From: Ponticaulis sp.
Lineage (GTDB): Bacteria; Pseudomonadota; Alphaproteobacteria; Caulobacterales; Hyphomonadaceae
DNA length: 64,000 bases
Direction: 5' to 3'
Assembly (NCBI GenBank): GCA_002692725.1
Contig: NZLU01000067.1
Location: 248,001-312,000 of the forward strand
The notes under the pieces: generated by a model
Databases searched by the model: none
The model's input: the letters and a program-made list of their open reading frames with translations, nothing else
Told to the model about the DNA's origin: nothing
Position numbers and translations under genes: made by a program
Shown here: one piece after another, positions 1 through 9,050 of the stretch
Numbering within the stretch: the first letter of the stretch is position 1
How the letters are laid out: each line of letters starts with the position of its first letter

Positions 1-105
1 ATCTGGCTGATACGAAATGGCTGGCTGCCCGCACTGATGGGGGCCACAGTCGTTTTACCGATCTGGGTCCTCTGGCGGCTGGTCAGCCTGCCCTTTCGGA
101 AATGA
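1..105 (+). CDS. C-terminal end of a membrane protein (5' truncated)
   Basis: Frame 1 is open from the first base to a TGA at 103-105 and gives 34 residues. They are strongly hydrophobic and Trp/Leu-rich (NGWLPALMGATVV, then PIWVLWRLVSLPF) and end in a basic RK tail, as in the last transmembrane helix of an inner-membrane protein. The start lies outside the window and 34 residues are too few to name a family. The gene converges on the minus-strand P-II gene 66 bp downstream. That it is real coding sequence is inferred from frame openness and composition only. Confidence 0.45.
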   Translation: MWLIRNGWLPALMGATVVLPIWVLWRLVSLPFRK

Positions 106-171
106 TCTGATGCGGACCTGACAAATTGCGAACTGACCAGTGAGTCCTCGCAATGTCTGGATTTTGCGACG

Positions 172-687
172 TCAGATCAGCGCTTTCTCGTCTCGCTCAC
201 CGGTGCGAATACGCACCGCGCCAGATAATGAGGTCACGAAAATCTTGCCATCGCCAATCTTGCCAGATTCCGCAGCTTTGCTGATGACTTCAAGCGCCTG
301 CTCAAGCAATCCGGATGGCACAGCCACCTCGATTTTGATCTTCGGCACTTCCTTCACTTCATACTCTGCGCCGCGATAGACTTCTGTCTGACCGCGCTGG
401 CGACCAAAGCCCGTCACCTGAGATGTGGTAATCCCGGTCACACCCAGATCAGACAACGCGTCTCTGACAGCCGCATATTTATGGGGGCGAACAATCGCAG
501 TAATCAGGCGCATTGGATATTCCTCATCATGAACAAGTCCCTGATAAACCAGACGTCTTATGGCTTCGGACCGGGAAGGCAGATCGGATTGTGTCCGACG
601 CCAGGAATCCACTTTCTGACCAAACTCTTTCGAAGCAACCAGCTGAATGCGCTGGTCCAGTTTTTCTGCGTCAGACACGTCGACCAC
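172..687 (-). CDS. P-II nitrogen regulator with N-terminal ribbon-helix-helix domain
   Basis: The 171-residue product has two parts. Residues 59-171 are a complete P-II (GlnB/GlnK) protein. It has the T-loop motif GFGRQRG-TEVYRGAEYEV, the uridylylation tyrosine at residue 109 (Tyr51 in P-II numbering) and the C-terminal IGDGKIFV and RIRTGERDE motifs. P-II trimers sense ATP/ADP and 2-oxoglutarate and control ammonium transport and nitrogen metabolism. Residues about 11-54 read as an RHH DNA-binding domain: strand RIQLVAS, helix KEFGQKVDSWRR, then LPSRSEAIRRLVYQGL. The two are joined in frame with no stop. The first start is GTG at 687; a second GTG at 678 has an AGGTGG Shine-Dalgarno and may be the real one. 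An internal ATG at 513, preceded by GAGGAA at 6-nt spacing, could yield free P-II. No amtB or glnA is adjacent. The family call is firm; the fusion being expressed as one chain is inference. Confidence 0.88.
   Translation of the reverse strand: MVDVSDAEKLDQRIQLVASKEFGQKVDSWRRTQSDLPSRSEAIRRLVYQGLVHDEEYPMRLITAIVRPHKYAAVRDALSDLGVTGITTSQVTGFGRQRGQTEVYRGAEYEVKEVPKIKIEVAVPSGLLEQALEVISKAAESGKIGDGKIFVTSLSGAVRIRTGERDEKALI
520..525 (-). promoter_or_regulatory. Internal ribosome-binding site for the P-II part
   Basis: On the minus strand GAGGAA lies 6 nt before an in-frame ATG (511-513), which is exactly where a canonical P-II protein would begin (MRLITAIVRPHKY). Such a site inside codons 55-57 of the longer frame suggests that both the fusion and free P-II may be made. 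Confidence 0.5.
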
Positions 688-690
688 CTA

Positions 691-730
691 ACTTAACACA
701 CTTACGACTTGATACATTTACACACTTAAC
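691..730. promoter_or_regulatory. Direct repeats in the PII / receiver divergent promoter region
   Basis: The 9-mer ACACACTTA occurs twice, at 696-704 and 720-728, exactly 24 bp apart. Further ACTTA/ACTTG half-copies lie at 691 and 707. The repeats sit in the AT-rich gap between the RHH-PII gene (minus) and the receiver-protein operon (plus). RHH proteins usually bind short repeats, often in their own promoter, so this is a reasonable candidate operator. No binding data can be read from the sequence. Confidence 0.4.
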
Positions 731-853
731 AGAATTTGCACAGCTGGCAAAATACCTAATTCTAATTTCACCCTTGGAAACTTCGTTAAAATTCAAACGA
801 CCTGCGTTCGGGAATGTTCAGAGAGTTGTGTCACGGTCTGATTGAAATCGGAC

Positions 854-1756
854 ATGAGCATATCGATGGCAAATCAAAAGAACACGAAACGCATCAATCC
901 CGCAGAGATCCCGATCGTCCTTGGCGAACCGATCAATTATGCCCGCGCAATGATCAATGAGGTTCTGCGAAATCTCGGCTATCAGCGCGTCTATTCTGCC
1001 GCAAACGCCTTTGAGATCATTGAAGCGATGAATGTCTGGCAGCCGCGAGTTGTCATTATGGAAAACCTTCTGCCTGACATGCCGGGCACCGAACTGGTCC
1101 ATAAGTTTCGTCGCGAAGACATCGTTCCTGATCGCGGCGTTCCAGTCATCATGGTCACAAGTGATCCGAATGTGGAAACCGTTCAGAAAGCACGTATGGC
1201 CGGTGTGGACGAGTTTGCTGCCAAGCCAATATCGCACGCCACCATCAAGGAAAGACTTGACGAAGTGCTGATGCGTCCTCGCCCATTCATTGAAGGCAAG
1301 AACTATGTTGGCCCATGCCGTCGTCGCAAGCGGAATCTTGACTATAAAGGCTCGCTGAAACGCATCTCGGATCCGATAGAAGTGACTGTCCAATCACCTG
1401 ATGCCGCACTCAATGAGCGCATGTTGATTCAATGCGCCGAGCGGCTGACCAATCTGGCGGTGTCCATCAATCCACGAGATCGCGGCGGCATGCGCTCGCT
1501 CTTCAACACAGCCTGCGAAGCCAATGAAATCGCGCGTCAGATTCAGGATGATGCACTTGAACTCGCCACCCGCTGCGTTGCTCGCTATATTGAAGGCGTG
1601 GGTGCCAGCGGTGCATTGAATGCGGATGTGATTAAAGCCCATATGGGCGCCATTCGCATGCTGCTCACTCAGACCGACAGAGAATCGTCCGAACGCCTGG
1701 AAATCGCGCAAGGTCTTCAGAAAATTGTTCAAAGAAAACTGCGTGAAGCGGCATGA
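854..1756 (+). CDS. Pseudo-receiver protein with conserved C-terminal domain (first of pair)
   Basis: A 300-residue protein with an N-terminal CheY-like receiver fold. Numbered from the upstream TTG, the acidic pocket is degraded (VLGEP where VDDDP is usual) and the phosphoacceptor position holds Glu74 (VIMENLLPDMPG). The conserved Thr (VTSD) and Lys (FAAKP) remain. Asp-to-Glu at this site often mimics the phosphorylated state. After the receiver comes NYVGPCRRRK, then a helical domain of about 130 residues containing EGVGASGALNADVI, which is shared with the next gene. I do not recognise that domain. The start is uncertain: TTG 842, ATG 854 and ATG 866 are all in frame and none has a strong Shine-Dalgarno. 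The stop overlaps the next start (ATGA), so the two are translationally coupled. A scaffold or protein-interaction role is likely; there is no DNA-binding or enzymatic output domain. Confidence 0.8.
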   Translation: MSISMANQKNTKRINPAEIPIVLGEPINYARAMINEVLRNLGYQRVYSAANAFEIIEAMNVWQPRVVIMENLLPDMPGTELVHKFRREDIVPDRGVPVIMVTSDPNVETVQKARMAGVDEFAAKPISHATIKERLDEVLMRPRPFIEGKNYVGPCRRRKRNLDYKGSLKRISDPIEVTVQSPDAALNERMLIQCAERLTNLAVSINPRDRGGMRSLFNTACEANEIARQIQDDALELATRCVARYIEGVGASGALNADVIKAHMGAIRMLLTQTDRESSERLEIAQGLQKIVQRKLREAA

Positions 1757-2787
1757 CAGTTCATGACTTTTCTGCAGTTCGAAACCCGCGCCCTCTCGAT
1801 CCAACAGAACTCCGCGTCTGCATCATCGATGATTCCGGCTATTCCCGCGCCATTCTGAAAGAAGTCCTGCGGGGCGTCGGCGTTCAGAACGATAATATGG
1901 TTTTCCTCGAACCGGCCCGCTTTTTCGACGATGAGACGATTTCGGTGGAGCCCGATGTCATTCTCGTCATTCATGCGAACGATACACCGCCAGACTTCGA
2001 CTTCATTCGCAAAATGCGTCGGCTGGACAACCCTCAACTGGCTGAATTGCCTCTCATCTTCCTGTCTTCGCTGGCGACGCAATCGAATATTATCGGTGCC
2101 CGCGATGCGGGCGCAGACGAGTTCATGGCCCGCCCGGTATCATCCTCTCAGCTTCACCGTAAAATCAAGAAGGTGATTGAAGCGCCTCAACCCTTCGTCT
2201 CATCCCCGAATTATGTTGGCCCCTGCCGCCGTAGGAAGACAACCCAAGTCTATACTGGCCCACGCCGGCGACTCGATGACTTCAAAGCTGAGAAAACACA
2301 GCAAAAGCTTCTGAAGGTCGATAATGCCGATCCGCTTGTTCAGGCCATCACGGAATTGCGCGCGGCCTGCGGCGAATTATCAGACGAACGTAAGGGGCTC
2401 ATCACCCGGGTCCGCGACCTTGCCATTTCCACCATGCGACTGGCGCGCGAAACCGATGACAAACCGCTGTTTCAGACCGCGACCGCCGTCAAATACTATC
2501 TTGATGGTGTGGGCGCCTCTCACTCAATCGAGCCGCACGTCCTGGAAACCGGGATTAACGCCCTCACGCAGCTGTCCACACTTCCCGGCAGCTATGACAC
2601 CGCGCGTGCATCTGTGGCGAGCCTGATGACCTTCGCTGTGCGCAAAAAACTCGCGCATTATCAGAAGCGCCGTGACAGTGCAGACCCGGATGTGGAAGAA
2701 ACGCTGCGCAAGATCAACGAAGACTCAGGTGCAAACATTGAGTTTGAGGATAAAGCGTTGTCGAACACAGGCACAGATCCGAACTGA
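1753..2787 (+). CDS. Pseudo-receiver protein with conserved C-terminal domain (second of pair)
   Basis: A 344-residue paralogue of the preceding gene. The receiver domain (about 20-145) keeps the acidic pair (IIDDSGYSR, Asp26/Asp27) but lacks the phosphoacceptor: the aligned segment reads DVILVIHANDTPP, with Ile where Asp belongs. The conserved Lys is Arg (FMARPVS). It carries the same NYVGPCRRRK junction and the same C-terminal helical domain (DGVGASHSIEPHVL aligns with EGVGASGALNADVI of its partner), plus an acidic tail. The two proteins thus keep complementary remnants of a receiver site: one has the Thr/Lys side, the other the Asp pair. Overlap by ATGA suggests stoichiometric expression and possibly a heterodimer, which is inference. 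Confidence 0.82.
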   Translation: MTVHDFSAVRNPRPLDPTELRVCIIDDSGYSRAILKEVLRGVGVQNDNMVFLEPARFFDDETISVEPDVILVIHANDTPPDFDFIRKMRRLDNPQLAELPLIFLSSLATQSNIIGARDAGADEFMARPVSSSQLHRKIKKVIEAPQPFVSSPNYVGPCRRRKTTQVYTGPRRRLDDFKAEKTQQKLLKVDNADPLVQAITELRAACGELSDERKGLITRVRDLAISTMRLARETDDKPLFQTATAVKYYLDGVGASHSIEPHVLETGINALTQLSTLPGSYDTARASVASLMTFAVRKKLAHYQKRRDSADPDVEETLRKINEDSGANIEFEDKALSNTGTDPN

Positions 2788-2789
2788 CG

Positions 2790-3770
2790 TCACGGCTCGA
2801 TGATGAGTTTGCCCATAAAGTTGCGATCCATCATTTTCTTGATCGCCAAACCGATCTCAGGCAACGAAAACCGTTCGCCGATATAGGGATGCATTTTCCC
2901 GTCAGCAGCCCATCGCCAAATGGTATCGAGGTTCTCGCGGCCGCGCTCAGGGAAGCGTCGCCCATATTCACCGGCCCGCACACCCACCACTGAAAACCCT
3001 TTGATCAGCGGGATATTGGTCTTCACCTCTGCAATACGCCCCGACATGAAGCCGATCACGAGCAATCGGCCATCAAAGGCAATACACCGTGTGCTTTCGT
3101 CGAACACGTCACCGCCAATCGAGTCATAGATGACATCGGCCCCGCGGCCAGCGGTCAGCTCTTTCACTTTTTCGCGAAAGCCGTTCCGAATATTGATGAC
3201 GTGATCTGCGCCATAATCAGAAAGGAGTTCGAGCTTCCTGTCAGAGCTCGACGTCGCGATGACCTTCGCCCCGAGATGCCGCCCCACATCAACAGCCGCC
3301 ATGCCAACACCGCCCGATGCGCCATGCACCAACAAGGTTTCACCCGCATCCAGGCGGCCGCGCCGGACCAGCGCAACATAGGCGGTAAGATAAGCCGCGC
3401 CATAAGCCGCCGCTTGGGCGAAATCAAAGTTATCGGGAATACGACGCAAACCCTCTGCTTTCAGAACAGCATAGTCTGCGAAGGCACCGGTTTTTGTAAA
3501 ACCGCCACACACGCGATCACCCGGCCTGTAAGCGTCGACGCCCTCACCGCAGGCGACCACCTCACCAGCAAGCTCCATCCCCACCACAAAAGGCAGGTCT
3601 GGTTTGTGCTGATATTTGCCCTGGCACATCAATATGTCCGGGAAATTCAGACTCGCAGCTCTTACCTGAACCTTTACCTCTCCCGCCCCCGGATCGGGCT
3701 CGGGCCAGTCTTCGACCAATACCGCACCCGACAGATCGTCAGACAGGTCTTTGCAGACGAAAGCTCTCAT
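2790..3770 (-). CDS. NADPH:quinone oxidoreductase family protein (zinc-free MDR)
   Basis: A 326-residue medium-chain dehydrogenase/reductase. The N-terminal GroES-like domain includes SLNFPDILMCQGKYQHKPDLPFV, and the Rossmann domain has the nucleotide motif HGASGGVGMAAV at about 148-159. The structural-zinc cysteine cluster is absent, as expected for the quinone-oxidoreductase branch that reduces quinones or enones with NADPH. The length is typical. It starts only 10 bp after the phoB stop on the same strand, so it is probably read as the last gene of the phosphate operon, although its function has no evident tie to phosphate. The exact substrate cannot be told from sequence. Confidence 0.85.
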   Translation of the reverse strand: MRAFVCKDLSDDLSGAVLVEDWPEPDPGAGEVKVQVRAASLNFPDILMCQGKYQHKPDLPFVVGMELAGEVVACGEGVDAYRPGDRVCGGFTKTGAFADYAVLKAEGLRRIPDNFDFAQAAAYGAAYLTAYVALVRRGRLDAGETLLVHGASGGVGMAAVDVGRHLGAKVIATSSSDRKLELLSDYGADHVINIRNGFREKVKELTAGRGADVIYDSIGGDVFDESTRCIAFDGRLLVIGFMSGRIAEVKTNIPLIKGFSVVGVRAGEYGRRFPERGRENLDTIWRWAADGKMHPYIGERFSLPEIGLAIKKMMDRNFMGKLIIEP

Positions 3771-3780
3771 TGCGCCGCGA

Positions 3781-4488
3781 TCAGACGATGGGTCCTTCTT
3801 CTTTCGGCGGCACCAGAGAATAACCCGCAGACCGCACAGTCCGGATCAGATCAACGTCAGAGTATTTGTTGAGGGCCTTGCGCAACCGACCGATATGAAC
3901 ATCTACCGTACGCGCTTCGACATAAACGTCGGCGCCCCAGACGGCATCCAGCAATTGCTCACGCGAGAACACTCGCCCCGGACGCTGCATCAGATAATCA
4001 AGCAGACGGAACTCAGTCGGTCCCAGATGCAGCTCCTTGCCATTGCGCAAAACAGTGTGCGCACCGCGATTGATTTCCACACCGCCACACCGCAGCACAT
4101 CATCGGCCAGACCAGGGCGAATGCGACGCAGCACAGCGCGGATCCGCGCCATCAGCTCCGTCGTTGAAAAGGGTTTGGTGATGTAGTCATCTGCGCCCGT
4201 ATCGAGGCCACGAATGCGGTCCGCTTCTTCCGTCCGCGCCGTCAGCATGATGATTGGCAGGTTGCGGGTTTCCGTCCGGCTCCGCACCTGACGGCAAACT
4301 TCGATCCCCGTCACTTTTGGCAGCATCCAGTCGAGCAGAAGAAGGTCTGGCGCACGCTCGCGCATCATCACCAGCGCTTCTTCGCCATCGCGGGCGATCC
4401 CGATCTCATATCCCTCACGATCGAGATTGTATCTCAGAAGTTCGACGACCGAATCCTCGTCTTCAGCGATCAGAATAAACGGTGTCAT
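3781..4488 (-). CDS. phoB: Phosphate regulon response regulator PhoB
   Basis: A 235-residue OmpR/PhoB-type regulator. The receiver domain (1-120) has acidic residues Glu9/Asp10, phosphoacceptor Asp53 (LLLLDWMLP) and Lys105 (YITKPF). The C-terminal winged helix (about 135-230) has the family motifs GPTEFRLLDYLMQRPGRVFSREQLL and VDVHIGRLRKAL. Phosphorylated by PhoR under phosphate limitation, PhoB activates pst and other Pho genes. An AGGAG sits before the ATG. It is the last pho gene of the operon, 15 bp after phoU. The identity is firm from domain order and from the pst/phoU/phoR neighbours. Confidence 0.97.
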   Translation of the reverse strand: MTPFILIAEDEDSVVELLRYNLDREGYEIGIARDGEEALVMMRERAPDLLLLDWMLPKVTGIEVCRQVRSRTETRNLPIIMLTARTEEADRIRGLDTGADDYITKPFSTTELMARIRAVLRRIRPGLADDVLRCGGVEINRGAHTVLRNGKELHLGPTEFRLLDYLMQRPGRVFSREQLLDAVWGADVYVEARTVDVHIGRLRKALNKYSDVDLIRTVRSAGYSLVPPKEEGPIV

Positions 4489-4503
4489 ACTACACTCCTG
4501 GAC

Positions 4504-5205
4504 TTAGGATTCTGTGATCTGCCCAATTTCAGATACCTGAGGTCTGGTCAATGGCAAGTCATCGCCTGTTACACAAAAATGTACGACTTCGGCAATATTG
4601 GTACAGTGGTCGCCAATGCGTTCGAGGTTTTTGGCGATAAATAACAGATGAGCGCCAAGACTGATCTTGCGCGGGTCTTCCATCATATAGGTCAGAACTT
4701 CCCGAAACATGCTGTTATAGTGCTCATCGATTTCTTCATCATGGAGCCAGACATCGATGGCGCCCTGAGCATTGTCATTGGAATACGCATCGAGAACCGT
4801 TTTGAGCTGAAGCCTGACCGCTTTCGACATTCGCTCAACGCTTTTCTGACCGGTCTGACCATGCTCATCGCCCATGGCGATCAATCGTTTGCAGACATTC
4901 TTCGCAAGATCGCCGATACGTTCGAGATCGTTTGACACTTTCAACGCAGAAACAATCGTCCGCAAATCCTGAGAGACGGGTTGGCGTAATGCCAAGAGAC
5001 GCATGATCTCGCGCTCAATCCGGCTTTCAAGTGCGTCGACTTCCTCATCGGTTTCGATCACCTTGCTTGCCAGTTCAGCATCACCATGCGCGAAGGCCGT
5101 CGCCATGTCGGTAATCATGGCTTCAGCCAGTCCGCCCATGCGCAGAACGTCGCCAGTTAACGCATTAAGCTCAGATGTGAAGGCACTCAGCGTGTGTCCA
5201 ACCAC
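4504..5205 (-). CDS. phoU: Phosphate signalling protein PhoU
   Basis: A 233-residue all-helical protein with two PhoU repeats. Each carries the acidic metal-binding type motif: ETDEEVDALESRIEREIMRLLALRQP in the first half and HDEEIDEHYNSMFREVLTYM in the second. It also has the NLERIGDHCTNIAE signature. PhoU links the Pst transporter to PhoR and keeps the regulon off when phosphate is plentiful. The start is GTG at 5205, with AAAGGA about 11 nt upstream. It lies between pstB and phoB, the usual position. Confidence 0.96.
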   Translation of the reverse strand: MVGHTLSAFTSELNALTGDVLRMGGLAEAMITDMATAFAHGDAELASKVIETDEEVDALESRIEREIMRLLALRQPVSQDLRTIVSALKVSNDLERIGDLAKNVCKRLIAMGDEHGQTGQKSVERMSKAVRLQLKTVLDAYSNDNAQGAIDVWLHDEEIDEHYNSMFREVLTYMMEDPRKISLGAHLLFIAKNLERIGDHCTNIAEVVHFCVTGDDLPLTRPQVSEIGQITES

Positions 5206-5237
5206 GAAATTCGGGTCCTTTCACCCTCGATCCTCAC

Positions 5238-6056
5238 CTAGCCATACCGGCCAGTGATGTAATCATGTGTCCGACCATCCCGGGGCCGGGTAAAAATCTG
5301 CTCCGTCGTGCCCGATTCGACCAGCTTGCCGCGATCCATGAACGCTGTGTGCTGAGAGATCCGCGCCGCCTGAGACATTGAATGGGTGACAATAACGATA
5401 CAATAATTCTGGCGCAATTCATCTATCAGCTCTTCAATCCGAGCTGTCGCAATGGGATCAAGCGCCGAACAGGGTTCATCCATCAAAATGACTTCGGGTC
5501 CTACGGCAATCGCCCGCGCAATGACCAAGCGCTGCTGCTGACCACCGGATAGAGACGTGCCCGGGCGGTGCAGCCCATCCTTCACCTCATCCCATAAACC
5601 GGCACGCTCAAGACTACGCTGAACAATTTCTTCAATGTCGGACTTCGATGCCGCAAGTCCATGAATGCGCGGGCCATAGGCGACATTATCAAAGATGGTT
5701 TTCGGGAATGGATTGGGCTCCTGAAACACCATACCCACCCGCGCGCGGATCAGCACAGGGTCGACATCCTTGCCCATGATGTCTTCGTCATCGATCAAAA
5801 TTTGGCCGCTCACCGAACATCCTTCGACGGTCTCGTTCATCCGGTTGATGCATTTGAGTACAGTCGACTTTCCGCAGCCTGAAGGTCCGATAATGGCCGT
5901 CACCGAATTGTCGGCAATATCCAGATTCACCTCATCAATGGCTTTTTTCTCGCCATACTTCACGCTGACGGACTGCATGGAGATTTTCGGCCGCGTAATC
6001 TCAGCAGTCTCCCCTCGGAATACGGGCTCAGCTGATGGCAGAATTGCGTCGGTCAT
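5238..6056 (-). CDS. pstB: Phosphate ABC transporter ATP-binding protein PstB
   Basis: A 272-residue ABC ATPase with Walker [10 protein letters not shown] (57-65), signature LSGGQQQR (169-176) and Walker [13 protein letters not shown] (189-200). The [23 protein letters not shown] stretch is characteristic of PstB. It powers phosphate import through PstA/PstC. The ATG overlaps the pstA stop by ATGA (6053-6056), so the two are translationally coupled. The N-terminal extension of about 25 residues before the core is ordinary for alphaproteobacteria. Confidence 0.97.
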   Translation of the reverse strand: MTDAILPSAEPVFRGETAEITRPKISMQSVSVKYGEKKAIDEVNLDIADNSVTAIIGPSGCGKSTVLKCINRMNETVEGCSVSGQILIDDEDIMGKDVDPVLIRARVGMVFQEPNPFPKTIFDNVAYGPRIHGLAASKSDIEEIVQRSLERAGLWDEVKDGLHRPGTSLSGGQQQRLVIARAIAVGPEVILMDEPCSALDPIATARIEELIDELRQNYCIVIVTHSMSQAARISQHTAFMDRGKLVESGTTEQIFTRPRDGRTHDYITGRYG

Positions 6057-7771
6057 CTTTTGTCAAACCTCATGCGTAACCAGACTGCTAATCCATTCAG
6101 GCACAACATCAATGCCAGCAGGATAATGATTGCAACAGATGTCAGCGGCTCCCAGGCGCGTTCAGCACGCGTTGACCATTGAAATATCAGCACCGGCAAA
6201 GCCGTTGCACGGTCTGTCACCCCTGTCGGCATATCCCCGAGAAAGGCCACCATGCCAATCAGTAGAAGAGGCGCGGTTTCACCCAAAGCCTGAGCCAGAC
6301 CGATAATCGAGCCGGTCAGAATTCCTGGTCCGGCGATCGGCAGAACATGGTGATGAATCATTTGTAGTCGGCTCGCGCCGACGGCAAGCGCACCCTGTCG
6401 GATGGAATTTGGAACTGAACTCAGCGCCGCCCGCGATGAGATGATAATTGTCGGAAGCGTCATCAGCGCCAGAACAATCCCGCCGACCAGAGGCCAGCCT
6501 CGTCCCAGTCCTCCACCTAACGTCAAAGCCTGGTCCACAAAGGGAAGTGGGATCACCACGCCATTCACAAGGATGGCAGCCCCGAGAAGACCAAAAACGA
6601 TCGATGGTACTGCCGCCAGATTATTGATGTTCACCTGAACGAAATTGGTGAAGGTGTTTCGTGGAGCAAACTCTTCCAGATAGATCGCAGCAGCAATTCC
6701 GACCGGCACCGCGATCAGCATGGTCGTGACCATCAGAAAGACGGAGCCCAACAGTCCCGCCAGCAAACCGGCCAGTTCGGCTTCAGATGAATCAGTCTGA
6801 CTTAACAGGCGCGTATTGAGCTGCCAGCCAATCTGCCCGCGCGCTTTAAGCTCCTCAATCACCATGATCTGAACATCAGAGATCGCCCGCATTCCAACAG
6901 GCTTTCGCACAACAAGCAGCTGGGTCTGTGCTTGCTCCGTTAAGCCCTCGAGCACCACGTCATAAGAAATCCGATCCCCGGAAATTTTAGTCACCTGACC
7001 ATAAACTTCACCTGTGCGAATGAGTACCGACGGGTCAGACTGGGTTGTCCGGATCTGCCGTTCACTGATCTCGGCTTCCATCTGCTCGAGCTGAGACTGA
7101 AGATTACTGAGCCGCGCGCTGGCCGCTTCTGCGCGCCTTTTCAGAAAATCATCTTCTGGCAGAGCCTGCAACTGGTTCGCCAGAAGGGAGACTTCCCGCT
7201 CGGCCGAGCGAAGCCGCACGCGTCTGAACCGTTCTAATTCTTCTTGCCGCCAAAGCCCCAGAGTTCTGACCGCTTCACTGAAATCACCGGTCAGCGTGCC
7301 GTCACCCGCCCGCTGCACGGGCAGTTGCCATTTGCGTGTTTCGCTGGAAACGCCCTTCAGATACAGATCGGCGTCATCCGAAATCGGTAGGCGGGTTTTG
7401 TGAACCCCTGCCGCTGTTTCCGTACTCGTCATCTGGCTGACGGCAAGCGGGCTCACCAATTGGCCGACCAGCAATCGTTCGGTGCGGTCTTGCGGATTGC
7501 CCGCAACAGCCAGCAAATCCGAGCGCACGCCGGCATATGGGTCGCCGGACACCATATCCTGCTGACTGAGGGAGACAGACAGCGTGTGACGGGTAAACGC
7601 AGTGCGCGCCTCCAGCCCGATACTAATCAGAAGCACGAGCAACAAGCAGAGCGCGACGCCAATCGCGAAGACACCGTAATATTTGAAGCGCGAATCCGCG
7701 CGCCGACGGCTGCGCAGACGTTTCTGAAAGGCATCTGTCTGCGCGAAGGGTTTGACCTCAGAGACCGGCAT
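6053..7771 (-). CDS. pstA: Phosphate ABC transporter permease PstA (long N-terminal form)
   Basis: A 572-residue permease. The C-terminal half (about 310-570) is the transmembrane permease domain with several helices and the cytoplasmic loop [23 protein letters not shown]. The N-terminal half has one transmembrane helix ([20 protein letters not shown]), then a long periplasmic region with a predicted coiled coil ([22 protein letters not shown] onward). This extra region matches the DUF3333-type N-terminus typical of alphaproteobacterial PstA and explains a length about twice that of E. coli PstA. I chose ATG 7771 because GAGGAG lies just upstream; a longer frame to 7894 has no ribosome-binding site and would overlap pstC heavily. 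It overlaps the pstC end by 14 bp. Confidence 0.95.
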   Translation of the reverse strand: MPVSEVKPFAQTDAFQKRLRSRRRADSRFKYYGVFAIGVALCLLLVLLISIGLEARTAFTRHTLSVSLSQQDMVSGDPYAGVRSDLLAVAGNPQDRTERLLVGQLVSPLAVSQMTSTETAAGVHKTRLPISDDADLYLKGVSSETRKWQLPVQRAGDGTLTGDFSEAVRTLGLWRQEELERFRRVRLRSAEREVSLLANQLQALPEDDFLKRRAEAASARLSNLQSQLEQMEAEISERQIRTTQSDPSVLIRTGEVYGQVTKISGDRISYDVVLEGLTEQAQTQLLVVRKPVGMRAISDVQIMVIEELKARGQIGWQLNTRLLSQTDSSEAELAGLLAGLLGSVFLMVTTMLIAVPVGIAAAIYLEEFAPRNTFTNFVQVNINNLAAVPSIVFGLLGAAILVNGVVIPLPFVDQALTLGGGLGRGWPLVGGIVLALMTLPTIIISSRAALSSVPNSIRQGALAVGASRLQMIHHHVLPIAGPGILTGSIIGLAQALGETAPLLLIGMVAFLGDMPTGVTDRATALPVLIFQWSTRAERAWEPLTSVAIIILLALMLCLNGLAVWLRMRFDKR

Positions 7772-8990
7772 AACGTCTCCTCTGTCGATCGACGACCCAT
7801 TTGGCGAACATGTTAAACAGGAGGGTGACAACAAACAGCACCGCACCGAGCGCAAAGGCCGAAAGCGTTCTCGGACTATCAAATTCCGGGTCACCTGTCA
7901 GAAGTGAAACGATCTGTACCGTCACCGTCGTCACATCCTCAAACGGATTTAGCGTGAGGTTGGCGCGCTCACCCGCCGCCATGACCACGATCATGGTTTC
8001 GCCAATCGCCCGACTTGTCGCCAGCAACAAAGCCGCCATCAGGCCCGGAAAAGCCGCTGGCAGGATGATATCCTTCATCACTTCAGATCGCGTCGCACCA
8101 ATCCCGAGGCCGCCAATTCGAAGCTTTTTCGGGACCGTACGGATCACATCATCCGATAATGATGAAATGAACGGAATGATCATGATCCCCATAACCGCAC
8201 CTGCCGCGAGCGCATTTTTTGGTTGGGCTGGGATCAGATTGGCATAGCCCGTCATCTGCTCCAGCAGCAAATTCAGACTATCCCCGCACGACCGGACGAA
8301 GGGGGCAACAATCAGGATTGCAAAGAATCCATACACAACGGTTGGAATGCCGGCGAGGACTTCCAGCACCGGTTTGATCAGCTTGCGTCGGCGGGGCGAG
8401 GCATATTCCGCCAGATAAATCGCAGCGTAAAACCCGATCGGCGCGGCGAAAACGAGCGCGATCAGAGCGATGAAGAAAGTTCCGAAGAAAAGAGGAACCG
8501 CACCAAAGGAGGCCGATGTCTGCGCGCTCCATTCCAGCCCGAAGAAAAACTCCACCACGCTGACGCCCGGGCTCATGAAAAACTGGCCGGTCTCAAAGAC
8601 GAGCGACAGAATGATCCCGATCGTTGTGAGAATGGCGACACAGCCACTCGCCAGCAGCAAAAACCGGATCAGCATCTCAACCCGTGCCTGCGTCTTGAGT
8701 TCAGGTCGGGTTTCCATCAGCGTAATCAGGGCACCGACAAGTGAGGCGAGCGGCAATCCAATTTTGATAGCGTTATCATAAAGCGGGAAGAACCATCCTG
8801 TCAGACCGACAATTGCAGCCGGTAACAGTGCCCCAAGAGCGCAATACCAGCCATAATAAACAGAAAGCGAAGCCAGCGGTTTTCCAGAATGCCGCGCACG
8901 CTGAACCGCGATGATCCGCCCTGCGAGAAACGCGAGGCAGGCAATCACCGCAATGGCAGCGAGCATATCCTGTAGGGCTGGAACGAACAT
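7758..8990 (-). CDS. pstC: Phosphate ABC transporter permease PstC
   Basis: A 410-residue inner-membrane permease with at least seven hydrophobic segments. It has the binding-protein-dependent permease loop GATRSEVMKDIILPAAFPGL with its EAA-type glycine, and the PstC-type segment FFGTFFIALIALVFAAPIGFYAAIYLAEYA. It pairs with PstA to form the membrane channel. It is about 90 residues longer than E. coli PstC because of an N-terminal region with extra hydrophobic helices. It lies between phoR and pstA. No periplasmic phosphate-binding gene pstS precedes it, although that is the common order. Confidence 0.95.
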   Translation of the reverse strand: MFVPALQDMLAAIAVIACLAFLAGRIIAVQRARHSGKPLASLSVYYGWYCALGALLPAAIVGLTGWFFPLYDNAIKIGLPLASLVGALITLMETRPELKTQARVEMLIRFLLLASGCVAILTTIGIILSLVFETGQFFMSPGVSVVEFFFGLEWSAQTSASFGAVPLFFGTFFIALIALVFAAPIGFYAAIYLAEYASPRRRKLIKPVLEVLAGIPTVVYGFFAILIVAPFVRSCGDSLNLLLEQMTGYANLIPAQPKNALAAGAVMGIMIIPFISSLSDDVIRTVPKKLRIGGLGIGATRSEVMKDIILPAAFPGLMAALLLATSRAIGETMIVVMAAGERANLTLNPFEDVTTVTVQIVSLLTGDPEFDSPRTLSAFALGAVLFVVTLLFNMFAKWVVDRQRRRYAGL

Positions 8991-9050
8991 AATCTTGCGG
9001 CGAACTTTCTCTAAGCTGGTCTTGAAATAGACAGGCGGGAGCGGACGCTC

